Positions 19,445 through 28,410 are shown, numbered from the stretch's first letter. The stretch is 64,000 nucleotides of DNA from Prochlorococcus sp. AG-363-A03 (GCA_003280445.1 QCEW01000001.1:52628-116627); one strand, 5' to 3'. A program made the numbers and translations. Notes: generated from the sequence alone by a model not told the origin.

Positions 19445-20887
19445 TTATCCAACCGAACCCTCCAATTTTAAAGCCAAAAGTTTATCTGCCTCAGATGCAA
19501 ACTCCATAGGTAATTCATTGAAGACATCACTACAAAAGCCACTGATCAGCATTGATACTGATTCCTCGAAATCAATTCCTCTACTTTGTAAGTAAAAAAG
19601 TTGATCTTCTGAGATCCTACAAGTACTAGCTTCATGTTCAATATTTGATTGAGGTTGTTTGGATTGAATATATGGGTAGGTATTTGCGCTGGCTTTGTCA
19701 CCGATCAACATAGAGTCACATTGACTGTAATTTCGAGAGCCCTCAGCGTTTGAGCTTATGGATACAAGACCACGATAGCTATTTTTAGATTGTCCAGCAC
19801 TGATACCTTTACTTACAATTTTTGATTTTGTGTTTTTTCCTATGTGAATCATTTTTGTCCCAGTATCTGCTTTCTGAAAGTTATTAGTTAGTGCAATTGA
19901 ATAAAACTCACCAATGGAATTGTCTCCTTGTAGTACGCAACTCGGATATTTCCATGTAATTGCGGAGCCTGTTTCGACTTGAGACCAGCTTATTTTGCTT
20001 TTCTTCCCCCTACACTCACCTCTTTTTGTGACGAAGTTATATATTCCTCCAACTCCCTCCTCATTACCTGCATACCAATTTTGCACCGTTGAATATTTAA
20101 TAGATGCATGATCGAGGGCGACAAGCTCAACAACAGCAGCATGTAATGTATTGGTATCAAACATAGGCGCTGTGCAACCTTCTAGATAACTTACTGAGGA
20201 AGATTCTTCTGCGATAATTAAAGTTCGTTCGAATTGGCCAGTGTCGCCAGAATTTATTCTAAAATAAGAGGATAATTCCATTGGGCATTTAACACCTTTG
20301 GGTATGTAGACAAACGAACCGTCACTAAAAACTGCAGAATTTAGGGCAGCAAAAAAGTTATCATTTATAGGAACAACTGTACCCATATATCTTTCAACTA
20401 GATCGGGATATTCGTTAATAGCTTCACTAATAGAGCAGAATATTACTCCATGTTCAGCAAGTTTTTCCTTATATGTAGTTGCGATGGAAACACTGTCAAA
20501 GACAGCATCTACAGCTACGTTAGATAATCTTTTTTGCTCACTAAGTGGTATTCCAAGCTTTTCAAAAGTTTCAAGTAATTTAGGATCAACTTCTTCTAAA
20601 CTCTTCTTCTTTATGTCTTGTTTTGGTGCTGCATAATAAACTAGATTCTGATAATCTACTTTGGAATAAGTTAAGCCAGACCAATCAGGTTCTTTCATCT
20701 TCAACCATTGTTTATAAGCTCTTAAACGAAAATTTAATAAAAAATCTGGTTCATTTTTTTTTGTGGAAATTAACCTGATAACATCTTCATCCAATCCTTT
20801 AGGGATCTTTTCAGTTTCAATTTCAGTTATGAAGCCGTATTTATAAGGTTGGGAAACAATTTCATCGACAGTATTAGTTTGGGTCAT
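19445..20887 (-). CDS. sufB: Fe-S cluster scaffold protein SufB
   Basis: The 480-residue protein is full length and first in the suf operon. Landmarks are [19 protein letters not shown] near 217-235, [11 protein letters not shown] near 258, [24 protein letters not shown] near 350, and [16 protein letters not shown] near 430. It is the scaffold on which SufC/SufD/SufS assemble clusters. SufR, the usual cyanobacterial repressor, is not the adjacent upstream gene. The 480-base spacer upstream instead holds structured sequence described separately. Confidence 0.97.
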   Translation of the reverse strand: MTQTNTVDEIVSQPYKYGFITEIETEKIPKGLDEDVIRLISTKKNEPDFLLNFRLRAYKQWLKMKEPDWSGLTYSKVDYQNLVYYAAPKQDIKKKSLEEVDPKLLETFEKLGIPLSEQKRLSNVAVDAVFDSVSIATTYKEKLAEHGVIFCSISEAINEYPDLVERYMGTVVPINDNFFAALNSAVFSDGSFVYIPKGVKCPMELSSYFRINSGDTGQFERTLIIAEESSSVSYLEGCTAPMFDTNTLHAAVVELVALDHASIKYSTVQNWYAGNEEGVGGIYNFVTKRGECRGKKSKISWSQVETGSAITWKYPSCVLQGDNSIGEFYSIALTNNFQKADTGTKMIHIGKNTKSKIVSKGISAGQSKNSYRGLVSISSNAEGSRNYSQCDSMLIGDKASANTYPYIQSKQPQSNIEHEASTCRISEDQLFYLQSRGIDFEESVSMLISGFCSDVFNELPMEFASEADKLLALKLEGSVG

Positions 20888-20946
20888 TTTATTTTGATTA
20901 AATCAAGTCGTAGTAGTTGTTTATTTATGAAAAGTTTGGCTTTTTA

Positions 20947-21018
20947 AGATCCAAGATAATCTTCAATTATGACATCTGGGGTTCATCATTTGATCAAAGT
21001 GTTTTGATAGTTGGATCT
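20947..21018 (-). promoter_or_regulatory. Candidate structured leader RNA of sufB
   Basis: An outer stem AGATCCAA/TTGGATCT (20947-20954 with 21011-21018) encloses two hairpins: ATAAT-CTTCA-ATTAT (20956-20970) and ATCAAA-GTGT-TTTGAT (20993-21008). A 22-base single-stranded joiner at 20971-20992 links them. This resembles a three-way junction. It sits 60-130 bases before sufB. The strand is not determined by the sequence; the minus strand is chosen because of sufB. I match it to no known riboswitch. Confidence 0.35.
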
Positions 21019-21195
21019 CAAATGTCATTCTAAGTCAAATCAAGGTGGAAAACCTAGTGTTACGAAAGTAATTTTTAATCTCCCATAACCATAAGCCAAA
21101 ATGCTTACAATCGTTTCCAATTTTAATTATGCTGGAATAAATTCTTAATCTTTTTTCAATTCGCAAAAGATTTCTAATGTATACAAATAGCTATA

Positions 21196-21250
21196 TAAAA
21201 GCCCATTAATACAATTGATTTCATCAATCAATTGTATTAATGGGCTTTTA
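21196..21250. repeat. 24-bp perfect inverted repeat, terminator-like
   Basis: AAAAGCCCATTAATACAATT continues to a 24-base arm at 21197-21220. It pairs without mismatch with 21226-21249 around a TCATC loop, and T21196/A21250 add one more pair. Both strands end GGGCTTTT, so it could terminate transcription in either direction. Neither flanking gene reads towards it. Confidence 0.85.
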
Positions 21251-21366
21251 ATACTTAATGAATGAATAACTTAAGCTTGTTTATAAGTGGAAAAAAAAAA
21301 GATAAAAACTATTAAAAGATAAATATTCTTTTAAACTTTACTGATAATAGATGCTCCCGCTGCCAG

Positions 21367-21729
21367 ATGATGGAATCTACTTTTGTCGATAATTCTAAAA
21401 ATAGTCCTTTAAGCAAAGAGGATATAAATTTGATCAGCACAACTAACCTTTCAGCTAGTGAAAAGCATCATTTAAGGATGCTTGCACATTGCTTGCAATG
21501 TTTTAAATCCATGAGTAAAAACAATTCAAGAGGATTGATCCCAGTAAAAGAAGAATGGCTTGAATGGTGTTTGAAGAATCCCATCATGATGAAAGATGAT
21601 GAGTTTGTGCAGGTGATGTTTGAGCAATTTTCTGGAGCAGCTATCCAGTTGGAAAGATTGGCAAATGATCTAAAAGTTGCTCCTTTGGATTTGACATTGA
21701 GAAATTTAATCGAAGCCTATGAGGCTTGA
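21367..21729 (+). CDS. Conserved hypothetical protein
   Basis: The 120-residue protein is predicted all-helical and cytosolic. Landmarks are ASEKHHLRMLAHCLQCFKSM (about 30-49), EEWLEWCLKNP and a C-terminal block AAIQLERLANDLKVAPLDLT. I do not recognise a family. It is divergent from sufB, where many cyanobacteria carry sufR, but it has no winged-helix or Cys-cluster signature of SufR. It starts at ATG 21367 or at the next Met (21370). Confidence 0.65.
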   Translation: MMESTFVDNSKNSPLSKEDINLISTTNLSASEKHHLRMLAHCLQCFKSMSKNNSRGLIPVKEEWLEWCLKNPIMMKDDEFVQVMFEQFSGAAIQLERLANDLKVAPLDLTLRNLIEAYEA

Positions 21730-21913
21730 AATTGTTCTATATCCTTGATGAGAAGAAATTTATTTGTCGAGGCTGATCCCAAAGAAAAAAGTCTTCGAAA
21801 TTTTTAAAATTTGGATTTATTTTTTTGATTGATTTTGAAATTCGTGGATTGTCAATGAACTCCTTGTTTTTAGTTATGGCAACGCTTTTTGTCTGTAGAT
21901 ACCACTTTTTCAT

Positions 21914-21957
21914 CTCTTCTTGGAGTCAGTAGATGCTGACCACTCCAACGAGAAGAG
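21914..21957 (+). promoter_or_regulatory. Bulged leader hairpin upstream of DUF4912 gene
   Basis: CTCTTCT-TGGAGT-CAG (21914-21929) pairs with CTG-(acc)-ACTCCA-(acg)-AGAAGAG (21936-21957). This gives 16 base pairs with two 3-base bulges on the 3' side and a 6-base loop. It lies 53 bases before the DUF4912 start and has no T-run, so it is not a standard terminator. Confidence 0.5.
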
Positions 21958-21986
21958 CACATTTCATCACATACTTATCGCACTGA
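21933..21986 (+). CDS. Candidate 17-codon leader ORF
   Basis: ATG at 21933 is preceded at ideal spacing (7 bases) by GGAG (21922-21925). The frame reads MLTTPTRRAHFITYLSH and stops at 21986, 23 bases before the DUF4912 start. The ribosome site and start lie inside the leader hairpin. A regulatory leader peptide is inference; chance occurrence is possible. Confidence 0.3.
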   Translation: MLTTPTRRAHFITYLSH

Positions 21987-22009
21987 TCCCAAACAAAAAA
22001 TGGAGGTTT

Positions 22010-23095
22010 ATGGGCGTGACTTTTGATCAAGAATCCCTGTCACGTTTAACTCTTCGTCAGCTTCGTATTAAAGCTAGTGAACTAGGTATTCCCCTTTATA
22101 GTAGAAAATCAAAGGCTGATTTAATTAAAGGTGTTTTTCTCTACCAAGAAAAAAAAGAATTAGAAAAACAGTTGATAAATAATAAAGCCGAACCATCTCA
22201 AGAAACTACACATAATAGTTCTTCAGAGACTAAGGTTGTTTTTCTTCCTCGAGATCCAGAGTGGGCATATGTATTTTGGGAGATATCAGATGCTGATCGT
22301 TCAAATGCTCAAAATGAAGGTGCTATAAGACTTTGTTTGCGTTTAGCCGATGTTACGAATACAAATAATGGAGAAGTTAATCCTGGAACTCTGCAGGAAG
22401 TTGTTGTTGATAGTCACAGTACAGAGTGGTACTTACCTATCCCTCTAGGTGGAAGAGACTATAACGTTGAACTAGGCTATCGAATTGGTCATAAATGGAT
22501 GTCACTTGCTCGTTCATCTTCAGCCAAAGTACCCTCACTACATCCAAGCGAACAAATTCTTGATCAATTTGTTCCTTTTAGTTTGGAAGCCCCAGTTACA
22601 TCCTCTGATCCCAAAATAGAAAGTTTTGCATCAGAACAACCAGATAGTGGTTTGCATGAGCGCTTGTATCAATCAGCTACAACGAAATTTAGAACTAGGC
22701 GAGTTGGTTCAGAAGAATTCCAAGAGGGTGTTCTAGGAGACCTAAATTCAAACAATGAATCTGGTAGTGGGCTTTGGGCTAGTGGCTTGAATGAATCTGG
22801 TATTGGAGGAGTTACGCAAGCACGTTCTTTTTGGTTAGTTGCTGATGCTGAATTAATTGTGTATGGAGCTACTGATCCCTCAGCAAAATTATTTATCGAA
22901 GATGAAGAGGTTCCATTAGCAAATGATGGAACTTTTAGATTGCAAGTCCCGTTCAGAGATGGTGTTCAAAACTATTCAATTAAAGCGATAGATAAAGATG
23001 GGGTTGATTCGAGGAACATAACTATGAAATTCGAAAGAGTTACCCCAGTTGATAATACTAATCCCAATTCAAAAGCTGAATCAGAATGGTTTTAA
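22010..23095 (+). CDS. DUF4912 protein with Rho-N/SAP-like N-terminus
   Basis: ATG 22010 is chosen because GGAGG lies 4 bases upstream. A longer frame from TTG 21920 crosses the leader hairpin and adds unlike residues. The 361-residue product begins with a SAP/Rho-N-type helix pair (LSRLTLRQLRIKASELGIPL...SKADLI, residues about 6-38). A DUF4912 domain follows (about 70-185: LPRDPEWAYVFWEIS, STEWYLPIPLGGRDYNVELGY). The C-terminal part (about 270-345) is an immunoglobulin-like strand region (AELIVYGATDPSAKLFIEDEEVPLANDGTFRL). DUF4912 function is unknown; the SAP-like start hints at nucleic-acid binding. Confidence 0.85.
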   Translation: MGVTFDQESLSRLTLRQLRIKASELGIPLYSRKSKADLIKGVFLYQEKKELEKQLINNKAEPSQETTHNSSSETKVVFLPRDPEWAYVFWEISDADRSNAQNEGAIRLCLRLADVTNTNNGEVNPGTLQEVVVDSHSTEWYLPIPLGGRDYNVELGYRIGHKWMSLARSSSAKVPSLHPSEQILDQFVPFSLEAPVTSSDPKIESFASEQPDSGLHERLYQSATTKFRTRRVGSEEFQEGVLGDLNSNNESGSGLWASGLNESGIGGVTQARSFWLVADAELIVYGATDPSAKLFIEDEEVPLANDGTFRLQVPFRDGVQNYSIKAIDKDGVDSRNITMKFERVTPVDNTNPNSKAESEWF

Positions 23096-23114
23096 ATCTA
23101 ACTCGACTTAATTA

Positions 23115-23285
23115 ATGATTCGCTCGATTGTTGCTTTTACTCCATTAGTAGGGGCTATTGCTTTTCCTTTATTAATTCCTACTACGATTGAGCGTTTCGG
23201 ACTCGGTCCTGGTGTATTAAGTGCCCTGATTTTAAGTACTCTTTGGTTTATCGCAATGCTTCGTACTTCTGAAATGCCTCACTAA
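23115..23285 (+). CDS. Small two-helix membrane protein
   Basis: An ATG-started frame of 56 residues lies between the DUF4912 gene and pgm. Two hydrophobic helices (about 4-22 and 28-48) are split by PTTIERFGLGPG. The tail is LRTSEMPH. Hydrophobic pattern and clean spacing (19 bases after the previous stop) suggest a real gene. I do not recognise the family. Confidence 0.6.
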   Translation: MIRSIVAFTPLVGAIAFPLLIPTTIERFGLGPGVLSALILSTLWFIAMLRTSEMPH

Positions 23286-23349
23286 ATTCAAAGTGTTGTC
23301 ATTTGATTTTCGATTCATTTTTTATATCACTCACTAATCTATTCTCAAA

Positions 23350-24999
23350 GTGTTTTCTAAAGAATTTAGCCAACTTACAGTTAAGTTAAACTCACCTTTT
23401 ACTGATCAGAAACCAGGTACTTCTGGATTAAGAAAAAGTACTTTGCAGTTTGAAGAGCCTCATTACCTTGAGAGTTTTATTGAGTCAATCTTTATTTCCC
23501 TTCCTGGGGTGCAAGGAGGTGTTTTGGTTGTTGGAGGCGATGGTAGATATGGCAACAAAAGAGCGATTGATATCATTATTCGGATGGCATCTGCACATGG
23601 AATTCAAAAAGTTATAACAACTGTAGATGGAATTTTGTCGACCCCTGCGGCTTCTAATTTGATTCGAATTAATAAAGCAATAGGTGGAATTATTTTATCT
23701 GCCAGTCACAATCCAGGTGGACTTGAAGGTGATTTTGGTGTCAAGTTAAATGGCTCAAATGGCGGACCTGCCTCGGAATCTTTAACTGATGAAATTTATA
23801 ATTGCTCAAAGAATCTTAAAGAATATAAAATCATACAATGTCAATCAAATAATTCATTTTCACCTGGTCAATATAAATTGGCTTCAATGATTGTTGAAAT
23901 CGTCGATGGAATAGAAGATTACTTAGATTTAATGAAAAAAATATTTGATTTTGATTTGATTAGTTCATATATCAAAAAGGATTTTCCGATTGTTTTTGAT
24001 GCTTTAAATGCTGTCACAGGACCATATGCGAAGCGTCTTTTTGTTGATTATTTAGGAGCTACTCCAGATACTGTACGGAATGGAATACCTTTGGAAGATT
24101 TCGGAGGTCTTCATCCTGATCCAAATTTGACTTATGCAAAAGATCTTGCTGACTTGCTTTTAAAAGGCAATTTATTTTCCTTCGGAGCCGCATGTGATGG
24201 CGATGGCGATAGGAATATGATCCTAGGACGTGGTTGTTTTGTAAATCCTAGTGATAGCCTTGCAATTTTAGCTGCTAATTATGATTGTGTGCCAGGATAC
24301 TCCAAAGGTTTATCTGGTGTTGCTCGTTCTATGCCCACGAGTTCCGCGGTAGATGTTGTAGCAAAACATTTAGGTATAAATTGCTTTGAAACCCCTACTG
24401 GATGGAAATTCTTTGGCAATCTTTTGGACGCAAATCAAATTACTCTTTGTGGAGAAGAAAGCTTTGGAACAGGAAGTGATCATGTAAGAGAGAAAGATGG
24501 ATTGTGGGCTGTTCTCTTTTGGTTGCAGATACTTGCGACTAAGAAAAAGTCTGTTTCTGAGATAATGAGAAATCATTGGCTATTTTTTGGTCGTCATTAT
24601 TATTCTCGTCACGATTATGAATCTATTCCATCTGAAGTTGCAAATTCTTTGTATTCCAGATTGAGCAATATGCTTCCCACTTTAAAAGATCAATCTTTTG
24701 CTGGAAGGGTAGTGGAAAAGGCTGATGATTTTAGCTATACAGATCCAGTTGATGGTTCAATTACTCTTAATCAGGGTTTAAGAATTTTATTAGATGATGG
24801 TAGTCGAGTGTTAGTGCGACTTTCTGGTACTGGCACCCAAGGGGCTACTTTGAGAGTTTACTTTGAAAGCTTTGTACCAAGTGATGGTGATATCACTCAA
24901 GAGCCGCAGTCAGCCTTGGACCCTTTAATTAAAAGTATTGATTCTCTAGCTGAGATTTCAAAACGAACAGGCATGTCCGCTCCGACAGTTATTACTTAG
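23350..24999 (+). CDS. pgm: Phosphoglucomutase
   Basis: The 549-residue alpha-D-phosphohexomutase contains the phosphoserine loop SASHNPGG (near 117-124), metal loop DGDGDRNM (near 282-289), sugar-binding GEESFGTGSDH (near 367-377) and phosphate-binding RLSGTGTQGATLR (near 494-506). It interconverts glucose-1-phosphate and glucose-6-phosphate for glycogen and cell-envelope sugars. Length and motif order match the cyanobacterial/eukaryotic PGM1-type enzyme. The start codon is GTG. Confidence 0.95.
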   Translation: MFSKEFSQLTVKLNSPFTDQKPGTSGLRKSTLQFEEPHYLESFIESIFISLPGVQGGVLVVGGDGRYGNKRAIDIIIRMASAHGIQKVITTVDGILSTPAASNLIRINKAIGGIILSASHNPGGLEGDFGVKLNGSNGGPASESLTDEIYNCSKNLKEYKIIQCQSNNSFSPGQYKLASMIVEIVDGIEDYLDLMKKIFDFDLISSYIKKDFPIVFDALNAVTGPYAKRLFVDYLGATPDTVRNGIPLEDFGGLHPDPNLTYAKDLADLLLKGNLFSFGAACDGDGDRNMILGRGCFVNPSDSLAILAANYDCVPGYSKGLSGVARSMPTSSAVDVVAKHLGINCFETPTGWKFFGNLLDANQITLCGEESFGTGSDHVREKDGLWAVLFWLQILATKKKSVSEIMRNHWLFFGRHYYSRHDYESIPSEVANSLYSRLSNMLPTLKDQSFAGRVVEKADDFSYTDPVDGSITLNQGLRILLDDGSRVLVRLSGTGTQGATLRVYFESFVPSDGDITQEPQSALDPLIKSIDSLAEISKRTGMSAPTVIT

Positions 25000-25051
25000 A
25001 TCAAAAATCCTCTAATTTGAAATTATTAAAACAACTTTATAAGTATGTTTT

Positions 25052-27295
25052 TTGCTTTTAGAGTACAAAAATGTTTGTTTATCAGTTTTGGCTAAAGATC
25101 TGTTTGCTTTTAATGGTGAACAGCTAATTCAGAATAATGCTCCTTTAGCTGATCGCTTACGTCCTAAAACACTTGATGAATTTGTCGGTCAAGATCACAT
25201 TCTTGCTCAGGGACGTTTATTGAGACGCTCAATTGTTGCTGATAAAGTAGGCAATTTATTGCTTTATGGACCACCAGGAGTTGGTAAGACTACTTTGGCT
25301 CGGATTATCGCCTTAAATACCCTTTCTCATTTTAGTGTCGTAAATGCTGCCTTGGCTGGCATCAAGGATTTGAGATCTGAGATTGAGTCTGCAATAGATA
25401 GATTAAATAAATATGGTAAACGCACGATTTTATTTATTGATGAGGTTCATAGATTTAATACTGCTCAACAAGATGCCTTATTGCCTTGGGTTGAAAATGG
25501 AACTTTCACTCTTATTGGGGCAACTACGGAAAATCCATATTTTGAAGTTAATAAAGCTTTGGTAAGCAGATCTAGACTATTTCGTTTAAATAGTCTGAAT
25601 TCAAAAGCTTTACATCAATTGCTGCAAAGAGCCTTGAGCGATAAGGAAAGGGGGTATGGTTTGAAATTAATCAATTTATCTAGTGAAGCTGCGGATCATT
25701 TGGTTGATGTGTCTAATGGAGATGCACGGGTTCTGCTTAATGCGCTTGAACTTGCTGTAGACAGCACTATTACAAATCAAGATAGTTCAATATGTATTGA
25801 TCTCAAGATTGCTGAGGATTCAATTCAAGAACGAGCGGTTTTATACGACAAACAAGGTGATGCTCATTTTGATACGATCAGCGCTTTTATTAAGTCATTA
25901 CGAGGTTCGGATCCAGATGCGTCATTGTTTTGGCTGGCTCGAATGTTGGAGGCTGGAGAAAATCCACGCTTCATTTTTAGACGCATGCTTATCGCTGCAG
26001 GAGAGGACATTGGTCTCGCTGATCCCAACGCAATTGTCATAGTTGAGTCATGCGCGGCGGCTTTTGATCGAATAGGTTTGCCAGAGGGTATTTATCCACT
26101 AGCTCAGGCAACCTTGTACTTAGCTACAACTGAGAAAAGCAATAGTGTGAAGGCTATTTTTAAGGCAGTTCAGAAAGTTAAAGATTCCCAAAAACAAAAT
26201 ATTCCGTCTCATCTTAAAGATGCAAACCGAGATCAAGAAGCATTTGGAGATGGCATGGGTTACAGGTATCCTCATACGTTTTCAAAGAATTGGGTACCTC
26301 AGCAATATTTACCAGATAGTCTGCTAAACGAGATTTTTTGGGAGCCAACTGAAAATGGTTGGGAAGGGCAAAGACGATCTCTTTTAAATGAGAGAAGATC
26401 TGAACAGTTAGCTTCATTTGTTGAAGTTGAGCAACAAAATCCTTTAACTATTACATCTGGAAAAGTTGATAGTGATTTGGAACAATGGTTATCTAGGCAA
26501 GTTTTGCAAGAGGGGGAAAGATTAAAAAACTTGATGACTAAATTATGGTCGGGTATTGCTTGGAGAAAAAATCATAGAGTTTTAGTCTTAACACCTAGTT
26601 CTTTGCTTTGGTCTTTAAAGCCTTTAAGAGAGGTATCTGAAGGGGGAGTTGTTTTGGCTGTTTCAGAAGATAATCATCCCAGATTATTAGCTGAATTAGA
26701 AGTTTTACCTCCTATGGAGCGACCTGTTTTAATTGATTCAACTTTTGAATCAATTAAAACATTAGAACACAATCTCAAATTTGAGGTAATCGGAGGAAGG
26801 ATTCCATGGAAAGTTTTTTCTGAAATACATTTTTTGGAATTGTGGCCGATTCTTACTGAAAAATGTACAGAGAATGCAGAATTAAATTTAATTATAAGTA
26901 ACCCATGCTCGGGGCCTGCATTTTCTTTAAAGGAAAGCCTAGAGTTTGATAGCAATAATAAAAATAACGATCTTACATTATTAGATAATTTAATTTGCAA
27001 AGAAGCGGAGTGGTTGCATAACCAGGATTATAAAAAGAAATTTATTCTAAAATTAGAAAAATTAGACTGGAATATTTCTTTTGAAGAATGGAATGAGTTT
27101 GTATATCAAAAAGTTGATAATTCTACAATTAAAAGATGGCTTAATGAAGGAAGTGAGTATCGAGAAATCATTCTAAAAAATTGTAAGGAAGAAACATTAG
27201 ATCGATTGCAGAAATTATTTCAAAGATTAGAAGGCCAGACTATTAAACAGAAACTTCTACATACTAAATATGTTGCCAAAAGAATAATTAATTAA
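25052..27295 (+). CDS. rarA: RarA/MgsA replication-recombination ATPase with C-terminal fusion
   Basis: Residues about 15-440 are a RarA (MgsA/WRNIP1) AAA+ clamp-loader-like ATPase. Landmarks are LADRLRPKTLDEFVGQDHIL, Walker A GPPGVGKTT (73-81), Walker B FIDEVHRFN and LIGATTENPYFEVN, with the C-terminal RarA part RMLIAAGEDIGLADPNA and GYRYPHTF. Such proteins act at stalled replication forks. About 300 more residues (about 445-747) follow, with WKLWSGIAW-type and SLLWSLKPLREVSEGGVVLAVSEDN segments resembling no catalytic family I can name. The normal family length is about 430-450. The TTG at 25088 (MAKDLFAFNG) may be the true start rather than 25052. Confidence 0.9.
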   Translation: MLLEYKNVCLSVLAKDLFAFNGEQLIQNNAPLADRLRPKTLDEFVGQDHILAQGRLLRRSIVADKVGNLLLYGPPGVGKTTLARIIALNTLSHFSVVNAALAGIKDLRSEIESAIDRLNKYGKRTILFIDEVHRFNTAQQDALLPWVENGTFTLIGATTENPYFEVNKALVSRSRLFRLNSLNSKALHQLLQRALSDKERGYGLKLINLSSEAADHLVDVSNGDARVLLNALELAVDSTITNQDSSICIDLKIAEDSIQERAVLYDKQGDAHFDTISAFIKSLRGSDPDASLFWLARMLEAGENPRFIFRRMLIAAGEDIGLADPNAIVIVESCAAAFDRIGLPEGIYPLAQATLYLATTEKSNSVKAIFKAVQKVKDSQKQNIPSHLKDANRDQEAFGDGMGYRYPHTFSKNWVPQQYLPDSLLNEIFWEPTENGWEGQRRSLLNERRSEQLASFVEVEQQNPLTITSGKVDSDLEQWLSRQVLQEGERLKNLMTKLWSGIAWRKNHRVLVLTPSSLLWSLKPLREVSEGGVVLAVSEDNHPRLLAELEVLPPMERPVLIDSTFESIKTLEHNLKFEVIGGRIPWKVFSEIHFLELWPILTEKCTENAELNLIISNPCSGPAFSLKESLEFDSNNKNNDLTLLDNLICKEAEWLHNQDYKKKFILKLEKLDWNISFEEWNEFVYQKVDNSTIKRWLNEGSEYREIILKNCKEETLDRLQKLFQRLEGQTIKQKLLHTKYVAKRIIN

Positions 27296-27944
27296 GGCAA
27301 ATTATTGGTTCTCTTATTAAGGAATCTTCATCTAATGCAATCGCATAATTCCACTTATCATAACTTCTTTCGTAAATTTTTATTTTGTGTCCAAGTCTTT
27401 TATGATATGCAAATAATGATTTATTTTCCCAAGTCCATTGATTTATATTAGTAGCTATTTTTCCACTCTGCCATTTAATTGCAGCTTCTTTTACTACCCA
27501 TCTTTTTAGTACTATTTCTTTAGCTTGACTTGGTGTTAAATTTTCTATTTCGCAATTTTCAGCTTCAGTGAAAAAGCGTTTGGACAATTTATGAGCTTGA
27601 AACTGTCTATCCTTTCTTTCTATATCTACACCAATTTTTGTTGAAGACCACCCTATTAATAACGCATCAGAACAGTGGCTCATGCTTATATGACCGAATC
27701 CCTCTGCTAGTAAAGGCGGTTTTCCAGGATCGGCTTTAAGAGGGATCTCTAGAGGTTCTAAGCCAGTCATTTTGGACATGACATGTCTAAGGCAGCCTCT
27801 AGAAAAGTGGTAATTCAAGCCTCTCCTTGGGGTTAAATTTTTAACCCATTTTTTCTCTTCGCTGCTTATGGGTAAAAGTCTTGATGGCATCAAAAAAAGC
27901 CAAAGACCTAGTACGCTTTTATTGTTTATTTGAGTAGTAATCAT
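27288..27944 (-). CDS. 4'-phosphopantetheinyl transferase (Sfp/HetI type)
   Basis: The 218-residue protein carries the Sfp-type motifs GVDIERKDR (metal-binding Asp/Glu, near 109) and RWVVKEAAIKW (WxxKEA, near 148-158), with the SMSHCSDALLIGW phosphate region before them. It transfers phosphopantetheine from CoA to carrier proteins such as the fatty-acid ACP. The frame starts at ATG 27944, overlapping the bcp start on the other strand. The internal Met at 27890 (MPSRLLPISSEE) is a likely alternative that would leave room for promoters. Its 3' end overlaps rarA by eight bases. Confidence 0.9.
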   Translation of the reverse strand: MITTQINNKSVLGLWLFLMPSRLLPISSEEKKWVKNLTPRRGLNYHFSRGCLRHVMSKMTGLEPLEIPLKADPGKPPLLAEGFGHISMSHCSDALLIGWSSTKIGVDIERKDRQFQAHKLSKRFFTEAENCEIENLTPSQAKEIVLKRWVVKEAAIKWQSGKIATNINQWTWENKSLFAYHKRLGHKIKIYERSYDKWNYAIALDEDSLIREPIICLN

Positions 27945-28410
27945 GACTCTCTGTATAGGCGATTATGCACCAGATTTCACTCTCCCTAATCAAGATGGCC
28001 TTGATACCAGTCTCTCATCATTCAAAGGGTCTAGAGTTGTAATTTATTTTTATCCAAAAGATGATACTCCTGGCTGCACTAAGGAAGCTTGTAGCTTTAG
28101 AGATAGTTGGGACCTTTTTAAATCCAACAATATTCAAGTTTTAGGTATTAGTAAGGATGCCTCAAAATCGCATATAAAATTCATTGATAAACATAAACTA
28201 CCATTTATACTTTTAACTGATAATGAGCCTTGTCCTGTTGCGGCATTATACGACAGTTATGGCTTGAAGAAATTTATGGGTAGAGAGTATTATGGAATGA
28301 TGAGACATACTTTCGTTATAGATAAAGATGGGAAATTAGAATTAATCTATTTAAAAGTAAAATCAGCAAATATGGCTAATCAGATTTTAAATGATCTTAA
28401 ATTGAATTAA
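27943..28410 (+). CDS. bcp: Thioredoxin-dependent peroxiredoxin Bcp/PrxQ
   Basis: The 155-residue peroxiredoxin has the start IGDYAPDFTLPNQDG and peroxidatic Cys45 in DDTPGCTKEACSFRD. The resolving Cys50 lies five residues on, the spacing of the atypical 2-Cys PrxQ group. It reduces hydrogen peroxide and alkyl peroxides with thioredoxin as donor. Its 3' end overlaps the converging coaX by 14 bases. Confidence 0.96.
   Translation: MTLCIGDYAPDFTLPNQDGLDTSLSSFKGSRVVIYFYPKDDTPGCTKEACSFRDSWDLFKSNNIQVLGISKDASKSHIKFIDKHKLPFILLTDNEPCPVAALYDSYGLKKFMGREYYGMMRHTFVIDKDGKLELIYLKVKSANMANQILNDLKLN

Larger units (their letters stand above)
20888..21366. other. Structured 479-base spacer between divergent sufB and 120-aa gene
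   Basis: No credible protein gene is seen here. The sequence holds two structured elements: a junction-like element at 20947-21018 and a 24-bp perfect hairpin at 21197-21249. Promoters for sufB (minus) and the 21367 gene (plus) must also lie here. A further stable transcript in the spacer is inferred from the terminator-like hairpin. Confidence 0.6.

Noticed and set aside
21920..22009. TTG 21920 as start of the DUF4912 protein
   Set aside because: It lies within the leader hairpin, and ATG 22010 has a strong GGAGG at correct spacing.
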